13,145 nucleotides of DNA from Candidatus Omnitrophota bacterium (GCA_028687205.1 JAQUAP010000038.1:1-13145); one strand, 5' to 3'. Counted from the stretch's first letter, positions 6,129 through 12,904 are shown. Program-made: numbers and translations. The notes: generated by a model from the sequence alone, not told the origin.

Positions 6129-6524
6129 ATGAGCAACCCAAGGCCAACAATCAAAGTAATGTTGATGTGCGACAATGTGATTACCGAAAATATTACAGGA
6201 AAGAACAGTTTGATAGGTATTTTTGAGAGCATAAATGCTAAACAATTCCCCGTCGTTCATCCATCCTTGTGTGTTTATATAAGCTTCACAGAAGCTTTGG
6301 GTAAATATGACTTTAGGCTTGAGTTAATAAGTATAGAAAATAAGGAACCCGTATACCCGGGCAGCGCAATAATGGATCTAGAAAGTAGTGATATAACGGC
6401 ATATTATAATTTAGTTTTTAGACTAAATATGCTTAAGTTCGAACGACCTGGTAAATATGAATTTAGATTGTTAGCCAATGGTGAAATTTGCGAAATAAAA
6501 ACACTTAATGTAAAAATAAGTTAA
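6129..6524 (+). CDS. DUF6941-like protein of unknown function
   Basis: A 131-residue protein with no signal peptide or membrane segment. The start IKVMLMCDNVITENITGKNSLIGIFESI, read in pieces, fits a family of short bacterial proteins (DUF6941 type) that begin with a strand, 'CD.v..d..gk..liGif', and continue as a beta-sandwich-like series of strands. A second conserved-looking part is LVFRLNMLKFERPGKYEFRL, followed by short strands to the end. No catalytic residues stand out. It has a good ribosome-binding site (AAGGAG, 6116-6121), and its stop is 10 bases before thrS, so the two are likely co-transcribed. Its AT-rich composition matches the preceding gene and the 5' part of thrS rather than the rest of the window. 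The family assignment is from memory of the pattern and should be treated as tentative; the molecular role is unknown. Confidence 0.65.
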   Translation: MSNPRPTIKVMLMCDNVITENITGKNSLIGIFESINAKQFPVVHPSLCVYISFTEALGKYDFRLELISIENKEPVYPGSAIMDLESSDITAYYNLVFRLNMLKFERPGKYEFRLLANGEICEIKTLNVKIS

Positions 6525-6534
6525 GGTAATAAAG

Positions 6535-8448
6535 ATGACAGAAGATAGACAACCTGATGTTTCTCATTGGCAGCCAGATTTACAAGACCAACAAAAATTG
6601 GTTGACGCTAATTTGACAGAAGAAGCAAAACAAATAGGAGTAGTTAAATTAGAAGAATCTAGGGTGGGGATTCAAGAACAACCATCTACTTCATCTCCCC
6701 ATCCCACTCGTCATAGTCCAAAAAGTGATCCTTTGCGTAAATTAAGACATTCATGTGCGCACGTTTTAGCTCAGGCAGTTAAAGAATTGTGGCCAAACGC
6801 TAAGCTTGCTATTGGCCCCCCAACAGAAGATGGGTTTTATTACGATTTTGATAGAAAAGAAACATTCACAGAAGACGATCTTTTACGTATTGAAAAAAAG
6901 ATGCAGGTAATTATTAATAAAAATGAGCGGTTTACTAAAGAGTTATTTTCTAAGAAAGAAGCAACTAAGGTATTTAAAAAAAATAAGGAACAATATAAAG
7001 TTGAGCTTATCCAAGACATAGAGGATGTACAGGTTACTGTTTACCATACCGGAAAAGATTTCATGGATTTATGCCGCGGCCCGCACATAAAATCAACCGG
7101 CGAAATTAAAGCCTTTAAATTGCTCTCGGTTGCCGGCGCGTATTGGCACGGCATAGAAACTAATCCCATGCTCCAGAGGATCTACGGCACCTGTTTTGGA
7201 AGTAAAAAAGAACTAAATGAATATTTAAAGTATTTAGAAGAAGCAAAGCTACGCGACCACCGAAAATTAGGCCCCGCCTTAGAGCTCTTTGACATCTACC
7301 ATAAAGAGGCAGGGGCAGGCCTAGTTTTTTATCATCCCAAAGGCGGCCTCTTACGCACGCTGATTGAAGATTACGAGAAGCAGGAACATATAAAGCGCGG
7401 CTACCAGATTGTGATCACCCCGCATATCATGCAGGCGGGTTTGTGGAAGACCAGCGGGCACTATGATTACTACAAAGAAAATATGTATACCTTTAATATA
7501 GACAAACAGGAATACGTTTTAAAGCCGATGAATTGCCCGGGGCATATCTTAATCTACCAGTCCAAGACCAGGAGCTATAAGGATTTGCCTATACGGCTCT
7601 TTGAGTTAGGCACAGTCTATCGCCATGAGAAAGCCGGGGTCCTGCACGGATTACTACGCGTGCGCGGGTTTACCCAGGATGATGCGCATATCTTCTGCCT
7701 GCCGGAGCAGCTAAAGGCCGAGATAAAGGCGGTGATTGATTTTGTCTTTGAGACGATGCAGGTATTCGGATTTAATGACGTGAGCATTGAATTAAGCACC
7801 CGGCCGCAAAAGTCTATCGGCTCAGACGCAGACTGGGAAAGGGCGACCCAGGCGTTAGAAGAGGCCTTAAAAGAAAAAGGGTTGGCTTATGATATCAATC
7901 AGGGTGACGGCGCCTTTTACGGCCCGAAGATTGATATTAAAATCAAAGACGCCCTGAAGAGAAAATGGCAGTGCGCGACCATCCAATGCGACTTTGCCCT
8001 GCCCAAGAGATTTAAACTAGCCTATGTTGATAAGGAAGGTAAAGAGCAGCAGCCGATCATGCTGCACCGGGTTTTGTTAGGCAGCTTAGAGCGTTTTGTG
8101 GGAGCTTTGATCGAGCATTATAATGGCGATTTACCCTTATGGCTGGCGCCGGTGCAGGCCCAGGTTATCCCGATAAAAGATACGCTGCTGGGTTATGCCC
8201 GGAAAATTGAGCAGGCGCTTAAAGATGCGGGTATCCGCGCCGAGATAGACAGCCGCAACGAAACTTTAGATAAAAAAATTCGCCATGCCGAGATAAATAA
8301 GGTGCCCTATTGCCTGGTGGTCGGTGAGCGCGAGGAAAAAAGCGCCAGCGTCGCGGTAAGGAAAAAAGGCCAGGGCAATATCGGGGCGTTGAGCATAGAT
8401 GCATTTATAAAAAAAGCAAAAGAAGAAATAGGAAAGAAGGGCGCTTAA
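6535..8448 (+). CDS. thrS: Threonyl-tRNA synthetase with an atypical N-terminus
   Basis: ThrRS charges tRNA-Thr and edits mischarged serine. The 637-residue protein has a complete editing domain, with HSCAH (His72, His76) and CRGPH (Cys180, His184). The class II catalytic domain includes PMNCPGH (zinc ligand Cys334), FELGTVYRHE (motif 2 area), DDAHIF (His385), HRVLLGSLERF (His511, motif 3), and a C-terminal anticodon-binding domain from about residue 535. The first 66 residues are polar, Gln- and Pro/Ser-rich (SSPHPTRHSPKSD) and do not resemble the TGS domain normally found there, although the segment has about the same length. AAGG (6523-6526) supports ATG 6535. Hand counts give about 27% G+C over 6841-7020 and about 45% over 7081-7320, so the composition changes within the gene near the codons for CRGPH. 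It heads the thrS-infC-rpmI-rplT-pheS-pheT cluster. No T-box leader is visible upstream. Confidence 0.95.
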   Translation: MTEDRQPDVSHWQPDLQDQQKLVDANLTEEAKQIGVVKLEESRVGIQEQPSTSSPHPTRHSPKSDPLRKLRHSCAHVLAQAVKELWPNAKLAIGPPTEDGFYYDFDRKETFTEDDLLRIEKKMQVIINKNERFTKELFSKKEATKVFKKNKEQYKVELIQDIEDVQVTVYHTGKDFMDLCRGPHIKSTGEIKAFKLLSVAGAYWHGIETNPMLQRIYGTCFGSKKELNEYLKYLEEAKLRDHRKLGPALELFDIYHKEAGAGLVFYHPKGGLLRTLIEDYEKQEHIKRGYQIVITPHIMQAGLWKTSGHYDYYKENMYTFNIDKQEYVLKPMNCPGHILIYQSKTRSYKDLPIRLFELGTVYRHEKAGVLHGLLRVRGFTQDDAHIFCLPEQLKAEIKAVIDFVFETMQVFGFNDVSIELSTRPQKSIGSDADWERATQALEEALKEKGLAYDINQGDGAFYGPKIDIKIKDALKRKWQCATIQCDFALPKRFKLAYVDKEGKEQQPIMLHRVLLGSLERFVGALIEHYNGDLPLWLAPVQAQVIPIKDTLLGYARKIEQALKDAGIRAEIDSRNETLDKKIRHAEINKVPYCLVVGEREEKSASVAVRKKGQGNIGALSIDAFIKKAKEEIGKKGA

Positions 8449-8455
8449 CACAAGC

Positions 8456-8473
8456 AAAAGGAGGTGTGCGATA
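8456..8473 (+). promoter_or_regulatory. Strong Shine-Dalgarno with an AUA start codon for infC
   Basis: AAAAGGAGGTG (8456-8466) is a perfect match to the anti-Shine-Dalgarno end of 16S rRNA and is the strongest in the window. AGGAGG ends 6 bases before ATA at 8471-8473. No ATG, GTG or TTG lies in frame at a usable distance. IF3 genes are the classic case of rare start codons (AUU in E. coli) used for autoregulation, because IF3 rejects non-standard starts. Here the rare codon would be AUA. Confidence 0.8.
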
Positions 8474-8977
8474 AAAAAATTTATCCGTATTAACGACAGG
8501 ATTCGCGTGCCGCAGGTAAGGGTTGTTGGTCCGGACGGTAATCAGTTAGGGGTAATGGCGATACAAAGGGCTTTAGATTTAGCCAACCAGCATGAGCTGG
8601 ACCTGGTAGAGGTGGCGCCTAGCGCTAATCCTCCGGTCTGTCGCATAGTTGACTATAGTAAATTTAAATACGACGAGGAAAAGAAGGAGCGCGAGGCCAA
8701 GAAACATCAGAAACAGGGCAAGCTCAAAGAGATCCGCCTAAAACCCAATATTGATGAACACGATTTCGAGACCAAGCTAAAACAGGTGGTCAGTTTCTTA
8801 AAAAAGAAAGATAAAGTTAAAATTAACCTCTTCTTCCGCGGAAGGCAGATGGAGCATATAGATTTAGGAAGAAAGGTTTTAGATAAATTCATCCAGGATA
8901 TACAGAATGACGGGCAGGTGGAGAAACCGCCGATGCTAGAGGGCAGGATTATGTCTTTTGTCATTGCGCCTAAATAA
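8471..8977 (+). CDS. infC: Translation initiation factor IF-3, starting at AUA
   Basis: IF3 keeps the 30S subunit free of 50S and checks start codon and initiator tRNA. From ATA 8471 the protein has 168 residues. The beginning KKFIRINDRIRVPQVRV matches the conserved IF3 N-terminus (INE.IR...VRL), which a start at GTG 8507 would remove. The N-domain continues with GPDGNQLGVM and PPVCRIVDYSKFKYD (54-68), a Lys-rich linker follows (about 69-85), and the C-domain holds KEIRLKPNIDEHDF, VKINLFFRGRQM and the end MSFVIAPK. The gene starts 22 bases after thrS, leaving no room for a long regulatory leader. Autoregulation through discrimination against the AUA codon is likely by analogy with E. coli infC (AUU). 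Cluster order thrS-infC-rpmI-rplT supports the assignment. Confidence 0.95.
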   Translation: MKKFIRINDRIRVPQVRVVGPDGNQLGVMAIQRALDLANQHELDLVEVAPSANPPVCRIVDYSKFKYDEEKKEREAKKHQKQGKLKEIRLKPNIDEHDFETKLKQVVSFLKKKDKVKINLFFRGRQMEHIDLGRKVLDKFIQDIQNDGQVEKPPMLEGRIMSFVIAPK

Positions 8978-8991
8978 ACAGAAAGGGTAAA

Positions 8992-9192
8992 ATGGGAAAG
9001 TTAAAAACTAAAAGAGGGGTGGCCAAGAGGTTTAAGCTGACTAAAAAAGGGAAGATTAAATATTCCTGCGGCGGCAAGAGCCATCTTGCCTCCAGCAAGA
9101 AGACCGGGAGAATAAGAAAACTGCGCAAAAGAGACATTTTAAATAATAACAAAGAAACCAAGTACCTTAAACGGATGCTGCCTTACGGTTAA
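8992..9192 (+). CDS. rpmI: Large-subunit ribosomal protein bL35
   Basis: bL35 is a small basic protein of the 50S subunit. The 66-residue product has the standard features: KLKTKRGVAKRFKLTKKGKI at the start, a Gly/Lys-rich central part (SCGGKSHLASSKKTGRIRKL) and a C-terminal section ending KYLKRMLPYG, typical of the family. Length matches the usual 64-66 residues. It begins 14 bases after infC with a modest ribosome-binding site (AAAGGG, 8982-8987). It is followed by rplT as in most bacteria, although a 75-base repeat-like spacer separates the two here. Confidence 0.96.
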   Translation: MGKLKTKRGVAKRFKLTKKGKIKYSCGGKSHLASSKKTGRIRKLRKRDILNNNKETKYLKRMLPYG

Positions 9193-9196
9193 AAAG

Positions 9197-9259
9197 CGCT
9201 TCGGCTGCGTTCGGCGTTTCAATTCGAAGCGTCCTGAGCGAGCGAAGCGAGTCGAAGGA
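9197..9259. repeat. REP-like palindromic repeat between rpmI and rplT
   Basis: CGCTTCG (9197-9203) and CGAAGCG (9225-9231) form one inverted repeat. A second unit, 9232-9259, runs from TCCTGAGCGAGC to GAGTCGAAGGA and has the complementary ends TCCT and AGGA. Inside it GAGCGAAGCGAG (9240-9251) is a perfect mirror repeat. The TCCTGAGCGAGCGAAGCGAG type of sequence is familiar to me as a dispersed intergenic repeat in many unrelated genomes; I recall no function. Its last bases (GAAGGAG) provide the ribosome-binding site of rplT. No second copy is present in this window. Confidence 0.6.
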
Positions 9260-9267
9260 GAAAAATA

Positions 9268-9621
9268 ATGGCCAAGATTAAGCACAGCACTGCTACACGC
9301 AGAAGAAAAAAGAGGTTATTGAAAAAGACCAAGGGGTTCTGGGGCGACCGGAGCAAGCAATTCCAGCAGGCGCGCCGGGCGTTGATGCACGCCTTAAAAT
9401 ACGCTTACCGCGACAGGCGCAATAAAAAGAGAGAAATACGTGCTTTATGGATTGCGCGCATTAATGCCGCTTGCCGCGCCGAAGGCATTACCTACAGCGT
9501 TTTTATCAACGGCTTAAAGAAAGCCAAGATAAATTTAGACCGTAAGATTTTAGCGGATTTGGCGGTGAAAGATAATGCGGCTTTTAAAAAAATCGTCGGA
9601 TTAACCAAGAACAAGAAATAG
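9268..9621 (+). CDS. rplT: Large-subunit ribosomal protein bL20
   Basis: bL20 binds 23S rRNA early in 50S assembly and represses its own operon in some bacteria. The 117-residue protein has the very basic N-terminal helix (HSTATRRRKKRLLKKTKGFW, residues 6-25, then GDRSKQF), the AYRDRRNKKREIRALWIARI segment and the C-terminal globular part with GITYSVFINGLKKAKINLDR. Length is standard (116-120). The ribosome-binding site AAGGAG (9255-9260) lies at the edge of the upstream palindromic repeat, so that repeat could affect translation. The stop codon TAG is embedded in the 5' arm of a hairpin before pheS. I do not recognise an L20-binding leader of the E. coli or B. subtilis type upstream. Confidence 0.97.
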   Translation: MAKIKHSTATRRRKKRLLKKTKGFWGDRSKQFQQARRALMHALKYAYRDRRNKKREIRALWIARINAACRAEGITYSVFINGLKKAKINLDRKILADLAVKDNAAFKKIVGLTKNKK

Positions 9622-9639
9622 CACGGAGCGCTATTTTTT
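9616..9639 (+). terminator. Hairpin with T-run between rplT and pheS (partial terminator or translational control)
   Basis: AAATAGC (9616-9622) and GCTATTT (9630-9636) are exactly complementary, with a 7-base loop ACGGAGC, followed by TTT up to the pheS ATG. The only Shine-Dalgarno candidate for pheS, GGAG (9625-9628), lies in the loop, and the rplT stop codon lies in the stem. The stem has only two G-C pairs, so termination would be weak at most. Ribosomes finishing rplT would melt it. This fits coupling or mild attenuation between the two genes. Confidence 0.4.
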
Positions 9640-10653
9640 ATGGATATCAAGGCTGTTAGTGCCCAGATAGACGCGGATATTCAGGGATTAAATTCTCCGG
9701 AAGCGCTGGAGCAATTCCGCCTGAAATATTTAGGCAGGAAAGGCCTGCTTGCTGAGTTGACCAGTACCATACCCGGGCTGCCTAAGGAAGAACGCGCCGG
9801 TTTTGGCCAGGGAGTCAACACCCTTAAAAATAAACTCCTTAACCTGATTGAAGAGAAACAAAAAATATTTTCCGGCAGCTGCGCAGGGGCAGCCCAGGCT
9901 ACTTGCGATATAGGCATGCCGGGGATGGCCCAGGAATTAGGGCACCTGCATCCCATAACCCGGATTACCGACGAGATTTGCGCTATCTTTAGCCGCATGG
10001 GCTTCTCTATTGTTGAGGGTCCGGAGATAGAAAGCGAATATAATAATTTTACCGGCTTAAATATCCCCCTGGAACACCCCTCCCGCGAGGCCTTTGATAC
10101 CTTCTATTTAAAAGATTATCCTAAGTTGCTTCTGCGCAGCCATACCTCTCCGGTACAGGTGCGGCAGATGCAAGAGCAAAAACCGCCCCTGGCCATCGTT
10201 GTCCCCGGCCGCGTATATCGTCCGGATGCCGTGGATGCCTCGCATTCATTTATGTTCCATCAGGTAGAAGGTTTTATGGTAGACAGGGAGATAAAGTTTT
10301 CCGACCTGAAAGGGATTTTAGAGATGTTTGCTAAGGCGGTATTCGGCAGCGAGATTAAGATGCGCTTTCGGCCGCACTTTTTCCCTTTTACCGAGCCGTC
10401 GGCAGAGGTAGATATATCCTGCATAATTTGTAAAGGCAAGGGTTGTTCTGTCTGCGGCAGGAAGGGGTGGCTGGAGATTTTAGGCTCAGGCATGATCCAC
10501 CCCAATGTGTTTAAGCAGTTAGGCATTGACGCTAAGAAATATACCGGCTTTGCTTTTGGCATGGGTATCGAGAGGATCGCCATGCTTAAATATGGGATTA
10601 ATGACATAAGGTTATTTTTTGAGAATGACCTCAGGTTCCTAAGGCAATTCTAA
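9640..10653 (+). CDS. pheS: Phenylalanyl-tRNA synthetase alpha subunit
   Basis: PheS is the catalytic class II subunit of the (alpha-beta)2 PheRS. The 337-residue protein has an N-terminal coiled-coil region containing LGRKGLLAEL (residues 31-40). The catalytic core follows: HPITRITDEI, EGPEIESEYNNF, DTFYLKDYPKLLLRSHTSPVQ with motif 2 arginine, GRVYRPDAVDASHSFMFHQ, FRPHFFPFTEPSAEVDI, and motif 3 GFAFGMGIERIAML (303-316). A Cys cluster CIICKGKGCSVC (Cys261, 264, 269, 272) suggests a small metal-binding insertion before GWLEILGSGMIHPNV, as seen in a number of bacterial PheS proteins. Length is normal. The start follows the T-run hairpin described separately, and pheT follows after one base, so the two subunits are co-expressed. 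Confidence 0.97.
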   Translation: MDIKAVSAQIDADIQGLNSPEALEQFRLKYLGRKGLLAELTSTIPGLPKEERAGFGQGVNTLKNKLLNLIEEKQKIFSGSCAGAAQATCDIGMPGMAQELGHLHPITRITDEICAIFSRMGFSIVEGPEIESEYNNFTGLNIPLEHPSREAFDTFYLKDYPKLLLRSHTSPVQVRQMQEQKPPLAIVVPGRVYRPDAVDASHSFMFHQVEGFMVDREIKFSDLKGILEMFAKAVFGSEIKMRFRPHFFPFTEPSAEVDISCIICKGKGCSVCGRKGWLEILGSGMIHPNVFKQLGIDAKKYTGFAFGMGIERIAMLKYGINDIRLFFENDLRFLRQF

Positions 10654-10654
10654 A

Positions 10655-12673
10655 ATGAAAGTTACCTATAATTGGTTAAAAGAGTTTGTCGAGATTAAAA
10701 TCCCGGCTAAGGAGTTAGCGCAGAAGCTGACCATGGCTGGTTTAGAGGTTGTTGCTCTTGAAGAGCAGGCAGGGGATTTTATCTTTGAGATAGAGGTCAC
10801 CTCCAACCGGCCGGACTGGTTAAGTGTTTTGGGCGTTGCCCGGGAAGTAGCCGCGCTTACCAGGTCCAAGCTTAAAACGCCAAACTTTAAACCTGGCGCC
10901 AGGGTAGCCAAAGGCAGGCTTAAAATTGAAATTGAGCATAAAAAAGAGTGCCCGCTCTATACTGCCAGGGTCATCAGCAGCGTAAGGGTGGGGCCTTCTC
11001 CTGAATGGCTCAGGAAAAGACTGGAACTGGTAGGCTGCCGCAGCGTCAACAATATCGTGGATATTACTAATTATGTATTATTCGAATTAGGCGAACCGCT
11101 GCACGCCTTTGATTGGGATAAATTAAATCCGGAAAAAATAATCGTGCGCCGGGCCAGGCCAGGCGAGAAGATAACTACCATCGACGAAGAAGTAAGAAAT
11201 TTAGATAGTAGTGCTTTAATTATCGCCGATAAAGACAGGCCGGTAGCTATTGCCGGAGTAATGGGCGGTAAAAACAGCGAAGTAGGCTTTGGCACGAGGA
11301 ATATTTTATTGGAAGCAGCGGTATTTGACCCGCTTATTGTGCGCCGCTGCCGCCAGGCGCTGGGTTTACAAAGCGAATCAAGCTACCGCTTTGAAAGAGG
11401 CGTGGATTTGGATATGGTTACCAAAGCCTCTTTGAGGGCAGCGCAATTAATCCGGGAATATTGCTCCGGAGAAGAAGCTTCTTTTAATTCCTCCGGCTTA
11501 ACCAAGCTAAAAGTAAAAAGCGTTAAATTAGATACGGACCGGGCAGCAAGAGTTTTAGGAGTAGGGATAGCACGCCTTAAGATAAAGCAGATTTTAAGCC
11601 AGCTTGGCTTTAAAACCAAGCAGGGGCCAAAAAAGGTTTTGGCTGTGGGTATCCCCTCTTTCAGGCAGGATGTAAATTTAGAGGAGGATTTAATTGAAGA
11701 GCTTGCCCGGATTTTCGGTTACGCGCGCATTCCGGCGAGCTTGCCTGCGGTCAAGCCTTGCGTAACGAGAAAAGAAAAAAGGGATTTGGCCTGCGCCGTA
11801 AAAAAGATACTGGTTGGTTTAGGGTTAAGCGAGGTAATTACTTACAGCCTGACGGACAAGGCGACCTTAAGCAGCTTAGGCCTTGGTTTTGGCGCTCAGC
11901 CGATAGAGATTATGAATCCCTTAAGCCAGGAGCAGGAGGTTTTACGCCCGACGCTCATCCCTGGCTTAGGCCGCGCCGTAGCCTTAAACTTCAATCAAAA
12001 ACAGGAATATGTGGCTATTTTTGAAATCGCCAATGTTTTCCTGGGCGAAAATAAGCCTAAAGAAGAACTTACTTTAGGCATTGCCTTAGGCGGAACCAGG
12101 ACTATCCTGCTTGAGCAGGGCGTGGTTAAAGATGAGGCCGGCCTTTTAAATCTAAAGGGCATAGTAGAGACAATTTTCGCCAGGCTCGGCATCAGGGATT
12201 ACGCATTTAATCATCAGGGCAGTTATGTAGAGATACGCATTCAGAATGAGCAGGCGGGCCTGATGTTAAACCTTAAGCCCCAGGCGTTAAATAAATTAAA
12301 TATTAAAAATAAAAATGTTTTTGCGCTTGAACTTTCCCTGGACAAGGTTTTATCTTTTTTGCGCCGGGATAAAAAATTCATCCCTCTTCCCAGGTACCCC
12401 GGGATTACCAGGGATATAAGTTTTATCTTAAAAGACGACCTTTCAGTACAGCAAATACTGGTTTTATTGAAGGAAAAAGGCAGGCCGCTCTTAAGCGAGA
12501 TCAGCATTACGGATTATTACCAAGGTAAGCAGATCCCCGCCGGATACCGGGGGTTGACGCTTTCCTGTCTTTATAGCTCTGATGCCCGCACCCTGACTGA
12601 AAACGAGGTGCAGCCCACGCATGAGCTGCTCTGCGCGGCGCTCATCCGGGAATTCGCAGCTAAGCTAAGGTAA
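10655..12673 (+). CDS. pheT: Phenylalanyl-tRNA synthetase beta subunit, short form lacking the OB-fold tRNA-binding domain
   Basis: PheT binds tRNA-Phe and carries the editing site of PheRS. The 672-residue protein begins normally (MKVTYNWLKEFVEI, KLTMAGLEV) but passes directly from residue about 35 to FEIEVTSNRPDWLSVLGVAREVAAL (44-68). The roughly 110-residue EMAP/OB-fold (B2) domain that normally separates these segments is absent, which accounts for the size gap to the usual 790-800. The remaining domains are present: the B3/B4 editing region with SVNNIVDITNYVLFELGEPLHAFD (130-153), SSYRFERGVD, a B5 region, the catalytic-like B6/B7 part with PLSQEQEVLRPTLIPGL, and a C-terminal FDX-ACB anticodon-binding domain (575-672, PRYPGITRDISF). 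The reading frame is clean, so this is a genuine short form and not a deletion artefact visible as a frameshift. The start at ATG 10655 is one base after the pheS stop. Confidence 0.95.
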   Translation: MKVTYNWLKEFVEIKIPAKELAQKLTMAGLEVVALEEQAGDFIFEIEVTSNRPDWLSVLGVAREVAALTRSKLKTPNFKPGARVAKGRLKIEIEHKKECPLYTARVISSVRVGPSPEWLRKRLELVGCRSVNNIVDITNYVLFELGEPLHAFDWDKLNPEKIIVRRARPGEKITTIDEEVRNLDSSALIIADKDRPVAIAGVMGGKNSEVGFGTRNILLEAAVFDPLIVRRCRQALGLQSESSYRFERGVDLDMVTKASLRAAQLIREYCSGEEASFNSSGLTKLKVKSVKLDTDRAARVLGVGIARLKIKQILSQLGFKTKQGPKKVLAVGIPSFRQDVNLEEDLIEELARIFGYARIPASLPAVKPCVTRKEKRDLACAVKKILVGLGLSEVITYSLTDKATLSSLGLGFGAQPIEIMNPLSQEQEVLRPTLIPGLGRAVALNFNQKQEYVAIFEIANVFLGENKPKEELTLGIALGGTRTILLEQGVVKDEAGLLNLKGIVETIFARLGIRDYAFNHQGSYVEIRIQNEQAGLMLNLKPQALNKLNIKNKNVFALELSLDKVLSFLRRDKKFIPLPRYPGITRDISFILKDDLSVQQILVLLKEKGRPLLSEISITDYYQGKQIPAGYRGLTLSCLYSSDARTLTENEVQPTHELLCAALIREFAAKLR

Positions 12674-12675
12674 GC

Positions 12676-12703
12676 TTGCATTTCCTTTGCTATGTGTTAT
12701 AAT
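12676..12703 (+). promoter_or_regulatory. Extended -10 sigma70-type promoter for 6S RNA
   Basis: TTGCAT (12676-12681) lies 16 bases upstream of a perfect TATAAT (12698-12703), and TGT (12695-12697) supplies an extended -10 element. Transcription would begin at about 12710-12711 (A or G). This is the strongest promoter in the window and starts 3 bases after the pheT stop codon. Confidence 0.8.
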
Positions 12704-12710
12704 ATTTATA

Positions 12711-12901
12711 GGCAAGACAAAGCTCTTTAAAATATCCCTGCAGTGCTCGTTGGAACTTTGATAATTGTTGAACCAACACCAATTTCAAGGGAGCCCGCGA
12801 TTCTTTAAGCGCCCTCGCGCGCTTTAAAGATAGGGCACCCACCTGAAACCAAAACGGTTCAGACTATTCAGTCCAACGGCACTTATGCGGGGATTTTTTT
12901 T
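12711..12901 (+). ncRNA. ssrS: 6S RNA (regulator of RNA polymerase holoenzyme)
   Basis: 6S RNA mimics an open promoter, binds sigma70 holoenzyme and serves as template for short product RNAs. The roughly 190-base transcript folds as a long rod with the expected parts. A closing stem joins ATCCCTGCA (12734-12742), GTGC and CGTTGG (12748-12753) with CCAACG (12873-12878), GCAC and TGCGGGGAT (12886-12894). The central bubble follows (12754-12768 opposite 12862-12872). Beyond it the stem TGAACC/GGTTCA (12769-12774 with 12856-12861), further helices TTTCAAGG/CCTGAAA and GGGAGCCC/GGGCACCC, and the apical hairpin TCTTTAAGCGC/GCGCTTTAAAGA (12802-12830) complete it. GTGCTCG on the 5' side and CGGCAC on the 3' side resemble the conserved 6S flanks. 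It ends in a run of eight T and is followed by rarA; a 6S gene near rarA/yrvN is also known in Bacillus. Exact ends are inferred from the promoter and T-run. Confidence 0.85.
12873..12901 (+). terminator. 3' end of 6S RNA: closing-stem strand plus T8 tract
   Basis: The 3' strand of the 6S closing stem ends in GCGGGGA (12887-12893) and runs into eight T residues (12894-12901), which can act as an intrinsic terminator although the stem partner is about 140 bases upstream. The rarA ATG begins 3 bases after the T-run, so transcripts reaching rarA must read through here. Confidence 0.55.
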
Positions 12902-12904
12902 GCG

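Noticed and set aside
6043..6534. T-box or threonine-responsive leader upstream of thrS
   Set aside because: The space before thrS is a coding gene with only 10 bases between, and no T-box consensus (TGGNACCGCG-like) or terminator hairpin was seen in 6043-6128.
8449..8470. bL20-binding or other leader RNA before infC
   Set aside because: Only 22 bases separate thrS from infC, too short for such a structure.
8507..8977. infC starting at GTG 8507
   Set aside because: It removes the conserved INDRIR segment of IF3 and has no Shine-Dalgarno; the strong AAGGAGGTG lies 41 bases upstream at the right distance from ATA 8471.
11758..12024. Plus-strand open frame inside pheT in another frame
   Set aside because: Composition and sequence are those of a shadow frame within a well-conserved gene.
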